Positions 9,114 through 16,607 of a stretch of DNA of 64,000 bases are shown in pieces. The first letter of the stretch is position 1. Every line of letters begins with the position of its first letter. Origin of the DNA: Cupriavidus necator (GTDB lineage Bacteria; Pseudomonadota; Gammaproteobacteria; Burkholderiales; Burkholderiaceae); assembly GCA_022041995.1 (NCBI GenBank), contig CP074382.1, positions 186,001 to 250,000 of the forward strand. Reading direction: 5' to 3'. Below the pieces are notes generated by a model that saw only the letters and a list, made by a program, of their open reading frames with translations, had not been told where the DNA came from and ran no database searches. Made by a program: the position numbers and the translations under genes.

Positions 9114-10003
9114 GACAACCTCCGCGGCAGAGTGTTCGTGATTGCTGGCGGTAGCGAAAGGCCGACCTCTCTTAAAACCTCCGTTTGCAGACGAAGATAA
9201 ACGCATGTGCTTTCCAGGGATCGATGGCCCAGCAGGTCGCCTATTGCCTTGAGGCCGACGCCACGGTTCAATAGCCGCATTGCGAAGGCGTGGCGCAGGC
9301 TATAGGCGGAGCTTCCTTGTAGAGGCAGTCCGCTCGCGCGCGTGCAACTCTGATATATCTCGTTGACCGCCGTGGGGCACAATGCAGTTGCTGGCCGATG
9401 CGCCCGCAGAAACAAATCCGTTCGACCGCGGGCAACTGGCCTGCCGACCTTCAGATAACGTTTGAGTACGCGGGTGGCCTGAATGGACAACGGAAGGAGA
9501 AGCTCCGAACGAGTCTTGCGTTGCTGCACGCGCAAAGTCCTTTGCGTCCAGTCGATCGAGTCCAGCTGCAATGCGGCGATCTCCACAGGCCGCAAGCCGT
9601 AGTGCGCCATCAGATAGAGAATCGCATGGTCGCGGCAGCCAATCATGCTTGACCGATCGATGGAACGAAGTAGCGCGAGAACGTCGTTCCAAGGGAGTGC
9701 GCGTGGTGGCAATTCGTCGCGATACGCACGCGGGGTGTCGATCGTTCCGATGCGCTCGTGGATATAGCCACGGGTGTACAAGAACAAGAGGAACGACCGT
9801 AGATGCGCGACCACATGTTGCAAGCTCTGCCTGCTCATGTGCTCACCCGAAACCGCCACAAAGCGATCCACGGTTTGCATCGACATTCCCGCAAGAGGAG
9901 TCTCCGGGGCAACCGCGTCGTGCAAAAAGGCCATGGCCGTACGCATGTGGTTGCGGACGGTCGAAGCCGACATGCCGCGTTGATCGACCAGCGAGTCGCG
10001 GTA

Positions 10004-10891
10004 TGAATCACCCCGGGAATCGAGGAGGCTGTTTTGTTTAAGTTGATGCCGGGCCGCAGCGGTATCGCTGAGTTGCCGATAGTAGTTTGCCTCAGCTTCA
10101 GCCGGCGGGATATAGCCGAGGTATTCCATCAGGCGGTGGTTGTTGAACCAGGCCACCCATTCCAAGGTTGCAAGCTCCACGGCCTCGCGGGATTTCCAGG
10201 GGCCACGCCTGTGGATCAGTTCGGCCTTGTACAGGCCATTGATGGTCTCAGCCAGTGCGTTGTCGTAGGAGTCACCGCGGCTGCCCACCGACGGCTCAAT
10301 GCCGGCTTCAGAAAGCCTCTCGGTATAGCGAATGCTGACGTATTGCGATCCCCTGTCAGAATGGTGAATGAGCGTCCCGTCGTTGTCGGGATGGCGCGCG
10401 TAGAGCGCCTGCTCCAAGGCATCCAGAACGAAGTCCGTGGTCATCGAAGTGCTGACGCGCCAGCCAACAATACAGCGGGCGAACACGTCGATCACGAAGG
10501 CCACGTACAGCCAGCCCTGCCAAGTCGAAACGTAGGTGAAATCACTCACCCACAGTTGGTTGGGCCGTGTGGCGTGGAACTGGCGCTTGACGCGATCCAG
10601 AGGGCACGGCACCGAGTCGTCGGCCACTGTGGTGCGCTTCTTCTTGCCCCGGCGCACCCCCGCCAGGCCAAGCTGCTTCATCAGCCGTTCGACCGTGCAG
10701 CGCGCCACCGCCATGCCTTCCCGATTCATCTGTTTCCAGACTTTGTCCGCACCATAGACCTGCATATTGTCCTCCCAGACCCGCTTGATCGCAGGCCGCA
10801 GACGCTCATCGCGAATTGCACGGGCGCTACGTCGCGACGGATCACGAAGCCGTGCGGCATGGCGTCGGTAACACGACGGGGCAATCTGCAA
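10004..10891 (-). CDS. IS3-family transposase OrfB, fused in frame to the RIT recombinase tail
   Basis: Retroviral-integrase-type catalytic core: LWVSDFTYVSTWQGWLYVAF (first Asp), IHHSDRGSQYVS (second Asp) and DNALAETINGLYKAELI (Glu). The product is normally made by a -1 shift from orfA (10948-11271). There is no stop before the end of the element. The frame runs across the inverted repeat into the recombinase remnant and stops only at 9110, giving a 593-codon chimera. Transposase with a foreign 300-residue tail may or may not be active. Confidence 0.85.
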
Positions 10892-10947
10892 GACTTGGCA
10901 GATCGGCTCGACCCCGAAGGCATCTCGATGCTCATCGACGAAGGCCT

Positions 10948-11271
10948 TCAGGACTTGAGCCGGCGGTCGAGCTCCGCCTGGGCGAAAAACGCACTGGCCA
11001 GCTTCAAAATCTCATTGGCCCGGCGCAATTCCTTGACTTCACGCTCCAGCGCCTTGATGCGCTCTCGCTCTGCCGTCGTGACGCCGTCGCGTTCGCCGCT
11101 ATCCACCTGGTCACGCTTGACCCATTTCAACAATGTATGGGCCGAGCACCCAATCTTTGGGGCGATGGCCTGGACCGCCGCCCATAGCGAAGGATGCTCG
11201 CCGAGTTGCTCTCGCACCAGGCGAACAGCCCGATCTTGGACTTCGGGGGAATGCTTGATCTGCTTGTTCAT
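10948..11271 (-). CDS. IS3-family OrfA (helix-turn-helix protein)
   Basis: 107 residues from ATG 11271. It has an HTH region ([20 protein letters not shown]) for binding the element ends, followed by a leucine-zipper-like helix ([20 protein letters not shown]) used for dimerisation. It overlaps the unmarked start region of OrfB, as usual for this family, where a -1 frameshift makes the OrfAB transposase. It appears intact. Confidence 0.92.
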   Translation of the reverse strand: MNKQIKHSPEVQDRAVRLVREQLGEHPSLWAAVQAIAPKIGCSAHTLLKWVKRDQVDSGERDGVTTAERERIKALEREVKELRRANEILKLASAFFAQAELDRRLKS

Positions 11272-11808
11272 GGCTCCATTCTCGCAAGAGTTGGAGCCTC
11301 CTCAAAACCCGGGGCGATTCAGTATGCATCGAGTACTGTGTCGAAGCGCCCAGTGCGAGAAGAGGGCAACAAGTCACCTCGCATCAAAAGGAAACGCTCG
11401 AAGCGGTGCTGCGTGTGTCGGTATGGCTTCTGTACCCGCAGTTCTGCGGATGGCATTGCGAACAACGCGCCAAGGTCCGCAGCCGAGAACTTCGATTCTG
11501 CAGTTATGTTCCCAGCACCCTCAAGTGTCTGCTTCAGACGAAAAAGATGGCCGTGAAGTGTCCTGCCCATATAGCCCTCGTCGACAAGCCATCGGGCGAA
11601 GTCCTCAAGCAGGTTGGCGACGGGTGACTGGAGGTAAGACCGGTGACCTCTGGGAAAGATTTGCTCTAGCATCATGGCCTCCATCAAGGTCTAAATGGAG
11701 ATCCCACCATACGCCGTATGGCCGAGTTATGTTGAGTAGGGGCCGTGCAATCGCTTCCAACTGCGGGACAGAATCAGGACACTCCACATATCGGAGTGCT
11801 CCACATTA

Positions 11809-12216
11809 GTCAATGAGCAGCACGCAGCGACGGCGGCTGGCCTCCATGTGGGCGAGCCAGCGCTCGCGCAGCGCCTTGAAGCCACCCCATCGGTTGTGGG
11901 GCTTGAGCGGTACGGTAAAGATGTCGCTGAGCTCGCGGTAGAAGTCCGCCAGATTGCTCTGCGGGTGGGCGATCGAGCCGACCATCAGATCGGGGACGCG
12001 CATGAGGCGCTGATGAAGCAGGCGCAGCGTGACGCTCTTGCCGCAGCCAGGGTCGCCATGCACCATGGCGAAGCCGCCTTCGCGGGCCATACCGTTCTCG
12101 ATGCGCCAGCAGAAGTGATCGAGCTTAGGTGGTACGAACACGGCCTCGACGGGGATGTCCTGGGCGAAGGGGTTGAACTTCAGGCCGTACAAGGCCAGCA
12201 GGTTGGGTTGCATCAT
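11809..12216 (-). pseudogene. Transposon AAA ATPase, N-terminal part
   Basis: Starts MMQPNLLALYGLKFNPF, typical of ExeA/TniB-like ATPases, and carries Walker A (VHGDPGCGKSVTLRLL). It is cut within Walker B (RRCVLLID) by the recombinase-in-trio element; the remainder is at 6572-7003. The ATG overlaps the stop of the upstream transposase gene (ATGATG at 12211-12216), so the two were translationally coupled like TniA-TniB or TnsB-TnsC pairs. Confidence 0.9.
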
Positions 12217-13655
12217 GGCTTGGTGGGTGCAGCGGGTGGGAGATAGGCCGGCGGCAGGCCGGTGGCAGCGTGTTCGGCAAGCAACTGACGCAGCAGCGGT
12301 GCAGTGCCAGTCTGAGCAGGTTGCTCGTTAGCGGGCGCCGCTCCCTTTGACGTGAGCTGCGCGCGCCGTGCGTCGGCATTGGCCGACTTGTCCAGCGGGA
12401 ACACGGCGGCCAGGATCGCGCCGGTGCGCGCATTGATCAGGTCGACCTGAGAGAGATCCCAGCGCGCGTAGCTCAAGCAGACTTGCTCGAGGTGGCGGTA
12501 AGCGCCGGGGAGCTCGAAGCGCACGCTGTCCAGCGTACAGGTGCCATCGGTTCTGCGCTGCATGCGATGCTTGCGGATACGGAAGGCGCGACGCAAGGCC
12601 AGCGCCTCGGGACTGGGGCGCGAGACGTCGGCACAGGACAGGTAGCGCTGCAGGGGCGTCGCTTCGAGCTCGGCATGTTCCTTGTGGTGGTATTCCTGCT
12701 CGACCCAGGCCTGCGTGGCGAGGTTCAACTGCTCCAGGGTCAGGTGCGATTCGCCTTCGAGCATGGCCATCAGCCGCGATTCGAGCTGCCCCCAGAAGCG
12801 CTCCTGCTTGGCATTCTGGTATGGGCTATACGGCAAGGTGGTTTGGTGCAGGATGCCCAGGCTGGCCAGCCCCTCGACGAACTCGTCGGCGATCATGGCC
12901 GCGCCGTTGTCGGTCATGATCGCCCGCGGCAGGCCCCGCTTCATGATGGCCTGCGAGACGCCGTGCACCAGCGACGCGGTGGTCTCATCAAGGAACCACT
13001 GCAGGTGGCAGACCAGCCGGGAATGGTCGTCCATAATGCAGAGCAGCAGCGGCTTGTGCCATTGCCCATCAGGGGTGAGCACCTTGCGTGAACCATGGTG
13101 GAAGTCCAGATGCCAGAGGGCGGCCACGTGGTCGACTTCGTAGCTGCGCACCTCGCGTGCCTCGCGGCGAGCCGCCGCTGCAATGGCGCCATCGGTGCTC
13201 GAGCGCGGCGTTGGTTTGCGCACCAGACCATGCGCCTTCAGATACCGACACACCGTGGTGTAGGACGGCAGCGTGTCCGGACCATCCTTGGTCGCGACGC
13301 GCAGGTTGTCGTAATGCAACTGCATGGTCCAACCGGGATGCTGCCGGTACTGTTCCACCAGCGCCTCGATGATGGTCGGGCTCAGGCTGACGAAGTGGCC
13401 GCAATCGTCGCGCAGGCGGTTCTTGAGCTGATCGACCGGGTCCTGGACATGACGGGCCCGGTAGTACCAGCGTTCGATGGAGGACGCGCCGAACTGAACG
13501 TCGGCGCCAGTGATGGGGTGCCGCCAGACCTTGGCGGCCAGAACCTGGAACGCTTGCTGCAATTCGCCTTTGCCGGGCGGCGAAGCCAGCAAAGGGCCAA
13601 TGACCGAGAAGCGCAAGCGCGCCCATCGGTTGCGATGATCGATCGATAGTGACAT
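12213..13655 (-). CDS. TnsB/TniA-like DDE transposase of the 8.3-kb transposon
   Basis: 480 residues. An N-terminal winged-helix and HTH part (residues about 50-150; SIERWYYRARHVQDPVDQLK) precedes an rve integrase core with the first Asp in ALWHLDFHHGSRKV, the second Asp in AIMTDNGAAMIADEF and Glu in YSPYQNAKQERFWGQLE. A C-terminal beta-barrel of the Mu-transposase type follows (VRFELPGAYRHLEQV). The start is preceded by a GGGAGAG ribosome-binding-like run. It is the strand-transfer subunit for this element; the coupled ATPase is its regulator. The catalytic residues look intact, so it could still mobilise related ends if an ATPase were supplied by another copy. Confidence 0.9.
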   Translation of the reverse strand: MSLSIDHRNRWARLRFSVIGPLLASPPGKGELQQAFQVLAAKVWRHPITGADVQFGASSIERWYYRARHVQDPVDQLKNRLRDDCGHFVSLSPTIIEALVEQYRQHPGWTMQLHYDNLRVATKDGPDTLPSYTTVCRYLKAHGLVRKPTPRSSTDGAIAAAARREAREVRSYEVDHVAALWHLDFHHGSRKVLTPDGQWHKPLLLCIMDDHSRLVCHLQWFLDETTASLVHGVSQAIMKRGLPRAIMTDNGAAMIADEFVEGLASLGILHQTTLPYSPYQNAKQERFWGQLESRLMAMLEGESHLTLEQLNLATQAWVEQEYHHKEHAELEATPLQRYLSCADVSRPSPEALALRRAFRIRKHRMQRRTDGTCTLDSVRFELPGAYRHLEQVCLSYARWDLSQVDLINARTGAILAAVFPLDKSANADARRAQLTSKGAAPANEQPAQTGTAPLLRQLLAEHAATGLPPAYLPPAAPTKP

Positions 13656-13739
13656 GACTCTCCCATTGGGGTGGATAACGGGAGCAGGCTACGGGCAGTG
13701 CGAGTGACCCGCCATCGACATGTTCTGCGGGAGAAGCTC

Positions 13740-14339
13740 CTATCTGGCGCATCCCTCAGCCTGCGTGGTCAGGCCGGGCCCGAGCAGCAAGCGCAATACC
13801 GCGGCCAGGCGCTCCTCCTCGCTGTTGTGCTCGACCGATTGCAGCAGGCGGTCGGGATAGATGAACGGCTCGGGCGTTGGCGGGATGAGACCACGCAGCC
13901 ACCGGCCGGCGGGGGTCTTTGGGAAGGTCTCGGTCCACCACTGACGCCAGCGCTTGAGCGTAGTCCAACTGATCGCGGGCAGGCCGTCCAGGCAGGCGCC
14001 ATGGGCACGACTCGATCGCAGTACCAGGATAATGGTCAGCCAGACGCGCCGGCCGAGGAAACGCACCGAATCGGGCGTCATGCGTTTGCGGCATCCGGCA
14101 CAGCACAGGCTCAGGCGCGTAGCGCAGTCCGGGTGTGCTGCCGGTGGGCATCCGCGTGGCTTACGCGGATAGTTGGCACTGTGCAGCACAGAGCTGCAAT
14201 GGCAGCAGCCCCTGTCCCGCGCCACCGTCATCAGGTCTTCGTCGATCCGGCGTAACAGGGCAAAAAACGCCGGCGTTTGTAGCAAGGCATGGCACACTGC
14301 TGAGGTCTCCTTCATTGCTCGACACAATAAAGGCGACAT
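13740..14339 (-). CDS. Cys/His-rich protein, first gene of the transposon
   Basis: 199 residues. Clustered Cys and His in the first half (RGCCHCSSVLHSANYP, HPDCATRLSLCCAGCRKRM) look like one or two zinc-binding knuckles, followed by a basic segment and a helical C-terminal half (TLKRWRQWWTETFPKTPAGR). The position directly after one transposon end and upstream of the transposase suggests a DNA-binding accessory protein, perhaps for end or target recognition. I do not recognise a named family. An alternative start is ATG 14315. Confidence 0.7.
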   Translation of the reverse strand: MSPLLCRAMKETSAVCHALLQTPAFFALLRRIDEDLMTVARDRGCCHCSSVLHSANYPRKPRGCPPAAHPDCATRLSLCCAGCRKRMTPDSVRFLGRRVWLTIILVLRSSRAHGACLDGLPAISWTTLKRWRQWWTETFPKTPAGRWLRGLIPPTPEPFIYPDRLLQSVEHNSEEERLAAVLRLLLGPGLTTQAEGCAR

Positions 14340-14453
14340 CTTCCCTCAGGCGCGTGCGCGCACGCTCCCTGAGGGAACCCCTCTAGCGTCCATCACCGTT
14401 CTTGCTCAAATCCCCGCGCTATCGGCATCACGAAAGCTGCTTATGCACAGCCC

Positions 14454-14704
14454 ATGTTGAACGCCTTGACGAACTTCGCCGGCATCAGCCTGACCTGATG
14501 GCCCAGCTTCGTGAGCTCCCTTGCCCAGTGTTGCGCTCCACCACACGCTTCCATCCCGATCAGGCCCGGTGCCCGGTTCGCGAAGTGCTCCAGGAATTTC
14601 GCTCGCTTGATCGGCTTGTTCATAATCTCGCCCGTCTCCGGGTCAATGTAGTGCACTTGAAAAACCGTCTTCGCCGTATCCACGCCCACTGCCATACAAT
14701 TCAT
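14454..14704 (-). pseudogene. IS110-family transposase, N-terminal (DEDD) part
   Basis: Starts MNCMAVGVDTAKTVFQ after a GGAGGA ribosome-binding site. It shows the first acidic residue of the DEDD RuvC-like domain (GVDTAK), the second in GMEACGGAQHW and the tail MPAKFVKAFNMG, where the 8.3-kb transposon is inserted. The sequence resumes at 6127 with NKNDSADARA. The open frame that begins further upstream at 14755 includes non-coding sequence. Confidence 0.9.
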
Positions 14705-15262
14705 TTTGGATCCTCCGGTTGCCGGGAAATGCTTGCATTTTCCACCTGAGCACATCGATGCCGTTGCCCGCGAGGATCCACTTTCCTTACTCTCACGTTT
14801 ACGGGTGGGGCGCGTTCATTTCATTCCCGCAGCGCCTGAATGGTGAGTGCGGCGTCCATGGTTCGCTGCATGCCGATCCAGATCGTTTTAGCGCCGGGCT
14901 CGCCATCGCTCTTGCGCCCAAGAAACCCACCCAACGAAGCAACCAACCGAATCATCTGATTGAGTGTGACCGGGGTCTTCGGGCGAGCTTTCTTGGCCAG
15001 CACGTATGCCCCCCGAATCTCGTCGGCGTCGAAGAACAGGGACGTATCCAGATCCGGGCAGGTTCTGCCCAACCGCATCAAGCGGGCAATGCGCCACGCC
15101 ACCACCATATACAACGCCAAGGCCCGTTCCACGCGACCCATGTGTGATAGCTGCAGCGCTTCGACCTTGCAGCCGGTCTTCAGGACGTGGAAGAACATCT
15201 GTCGGGTAAAGGACTGGCGCGGTGCTCGGCTTGTCCGGCCCGTTTCCAGCCCCTCCCCATAA

Positions 15263-15295
15263 GAACTGCTCGTGAGGTTTTCCCTCAAGCAGCTC
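15263..15295 (-). ncRNA. Group II intron 1, domain V
   Basis: The 33-34 nt hairpin GAGCTGCTTGAGG / CCTCACGAGCAGTTC with a GGAAAA-type loop matches the conserved catalytic domain V pattern (AGC triad region, bulge and tetraloop). Confidence 0.85.
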
Positions 15296-15496
15296 ACCCA
15301 GTGAGATTCATCGCAAGGGTTATGAGTCCTATCGGTGTGGCGACCACTTTCACGCGAACCCCTCCGCGCCCGTCAGCGGGCGCGTCTTCCAGTCCCAGAA
15401 CAGTCCCAGGACTCCGTAGAGGTACTCGTTACTCCATCGTCGCCACCCGACGCTCGTCTTCTGGCGTCGCTTGCGCCGCGTTAGCAGAGTTCGAAC

Positions 15497-16607
15497 CATG
15501 CTTATCCGGTTGTCTCCCAAGCCCTCTACCGATAGTATGTTGGTCATCTGTGCCACCCCGGGGCAACCATGGTTATTGACGTGCTTGACCGAGGCGATCT
15601 GCCGTTTCCGGGCTCGCTGCCGGAGTTTCAGCGGATGTTTCCAGACGAAGCGGCATGCATGGCCTACCTTGAGCGCGCTCGATGGAGCGATGGGTTCATT
15701 TGTGACCACTGTGGCTTGCTTGGTGAGCCGTACCGCTTTGCCAATCGCCCCGGCGTTTTCCGTTGTCGCCATTGCACACGCGACACGAGCCTCACTGCTG
15801 GCACCGCCATGGAGCGCACGCACACACCGCTGTCGGTTTGGTTCTGGGCGGCGTATCTGGTCGCCAGTCAGACACCTGGCATGTCGGCCGTTCAGTTCCA
15901 GCGCCAACTCGGCCTGTCGCGTTACGAGACCGCCTTCCAGATACTCCACAAGTTGCGCGCCGGCATGGTGCGCCCCGACCAGGATCGGATCGGTGGCAAG
16001 CCTGAGGAACACGTCGAGGCCGATGAGGCCCACGTCGGTGGGCGTACTCGCGGCAAAGGCAGGGGCGTGCACGACATGGTTCTTGTGGCCGGCGCTGTCG
16101 AGGTTCGGCAACGCAAACTTGCCGGCAGCCGCAACAAACGCAAGAGCGGACGGTATGCCGGACGAGTTCGGCTCGCTCTGGTTCCTGACCGAAGTGCCCG
16201 GTCGCTGGGCGGATTCATCGAGCGTACCGTTGCACCCGGCGCAACCATCATCACCGACGACTGGAACGGTTATGCCAAGCTGGGCGAGCGCGGCTATGGC
16301 CATATCGCCATCGCGCAGCGCGGTGAGATGCAAGTGACCGAATCCTTCCTGCCGATCATTCACCTTGTGTTCTCCAATCTCAAGACCTGGCTGCGCGGAA
16401 TTCATCACGGTGTCAGCCCGCAGCACCTGCAAGCCTATCTCAACGAATTCACCTTCCGCTTCAACCGTCGTTTCTATCCCTTCAATGCATTTCGCTCCCT
16501 GCTCGGCATCGCTGGTGACGTCACCGCGCCGACCTATGCCGAGCTCTATGCCAAAAAATCGCTACCCACTACATCTAGTAGGTTTGGGAGCTAACCGGAT
16601 AAGCACG
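15497..16607 (+). mobile_element. IS1595-family element, copy 1
   Basis: 1111 bp with inverted repeats CATGCTTATCCGGTT (left) and CGTGCTTATCCGGTT (right, on the other strand). It has a perfect 8-bp palindromic target duplication GTTCGAAC (15489-15496 and 16608-16615). It is inserted in the intron 1 reverse transcriptase gene. Confidence 0.95.
15569..16594 (+). CDS. IS1595-family (ISXO2-like) transposase, intact
   Basis: 341 residues. An N-terminal zinc ribbon is formed by two Cys pairs (CDHCG, CRHC, residues about 46-70). The ISXO2-like DDE domain follows: EEHVEADEAHVGGRTRGKG (first Asp), ATIITDDWNGYAKLGERG (second Asp) and VFSNLKTWLRGIHHGVSPQ with the conserved Asn/His region, then YLNEFTFRFNRR. 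No stop or frameshift. The second copy (33829-34854) has a nonsense mutation in the same gene, so this one is the likely active source. Confidence 0.95.
   Translation: MVIDVLDRGDLPFPGSLPEFQRMFPDEAACMAYLERARWSDGFICDHCGLLGEPYRFANRPGVFRCRHCTRDTSLTAGTAMERTHTPLSVWFWAAYLVASQTPGMSAVQFQRQLGLSRYETAFQILHKLRAGMVRPDQDRIGGKPEEHVEADEAHVGGRTRGKGRGVHDMVLVAGAVEVRQRKLAGSRNKRKSGRYAGRVRLALVPDRSARSLGGFIERTVAPGATIITDDWNGYAKLGERGYGHIAIAQRGEMQVTESFLPIIHLVFSNLKTWLRGIHHGVSPQHLQAYLNEFTFRFNRRFYPFNAFRSLLGIAGDVTAPTYAELYAKKSLPTTSSRFGS

Larger units (their letters stand above)
10004..11321 (-). mobile_element. IS3-family element within the RIT element
   Basis: Ends TGAATCACCCCGGG (10004) and the complement of TGAATCGCCCCGGG (11321), with a 3-bp target duplication GTA (10001-10003 and 11322-11324). 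It is 1318 bp and carries orfA and orfB. Confidence 0.93.
9110..11687 (-). pseudogene. RIT tyrosine recombinase, first gene, split by IS3
   Basis: The N-terminal third (11325-11687, LEQIFPRGHRSYLQSPVANL) is separated from the rest (9110-10003) by the IS3 element and its GTA duplication. The C-terminal part has the full catalytic set: GLRPVEIAAL, YSLRHAFAMRLL, LLGHRSLEST and Tyr in CVYLRLQTE. The C-terminal piece remains open in frame with the IS3 transposase and could be made only as a tail on that protein. The loss of this gene should immobilise the trio unless the partners suffice. Confidence 0.9.
7004..11808 (-). mobile_element. Recombinase-in-trio (RIT) element inserted in the transposon ATPase gene
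   Basis: Three consecutive, overlapping tyrosine recombinase genes define this element type. The ends are imperfect inverted repeats sharing TTGACTAATGTG and AGCACTCCGATATGTG (7024-7056 and 11781-11814). The host sequence GTCAAT is repeated at both joints. An IS3 element (10004-11321) splits the first recombinase gene. Confidence 0.85.
6128..14449 (-). mobile_element. TnsB/TnsC-type transposon (8.3 kb) inserted in IS110
   Basis: Ends read TGTGCGTGAGCA at 6128 and, on the other strand, TGTGCATAAGCA from 14449, with the TG...CA termini typical of TnsB/TniA/Mu-type transposons. A direct repeat GCCC flanks it (6124-6127 and 14450-14453). It carries, in transcription order on the minus strand, a Cys-rich protein, a transposase with an rve core, an AAA ATPase and a small acidic protein. 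It contains a recombinase-in-trio element (7004-11808) within the ATPase gene; without that it is about 3.5 kb. No Cas gene, CRISPR array or cargo gene is present. Confidence 0.85.

Noticed and set aside
10034-11809. 591-codon plus-strand open frame
   Set aside because: It is antisense to IS3 OrfB, OrfA and the split recombinase, all of which have clear family motifs; it has none.
6128-14449. CRISPR-associated transposon
   Set aside because: TnsB- and TnsC-like genes are present, but there is no Cas12k, Cascade gene, array or tracr-like RNA.
15350-16432. 360-codon minus-strand open frame
   Set aside because: Most is antisense to the IS1595 transposase; only its last ~48 residues are real, as the intron 1 maturase C-terminus.
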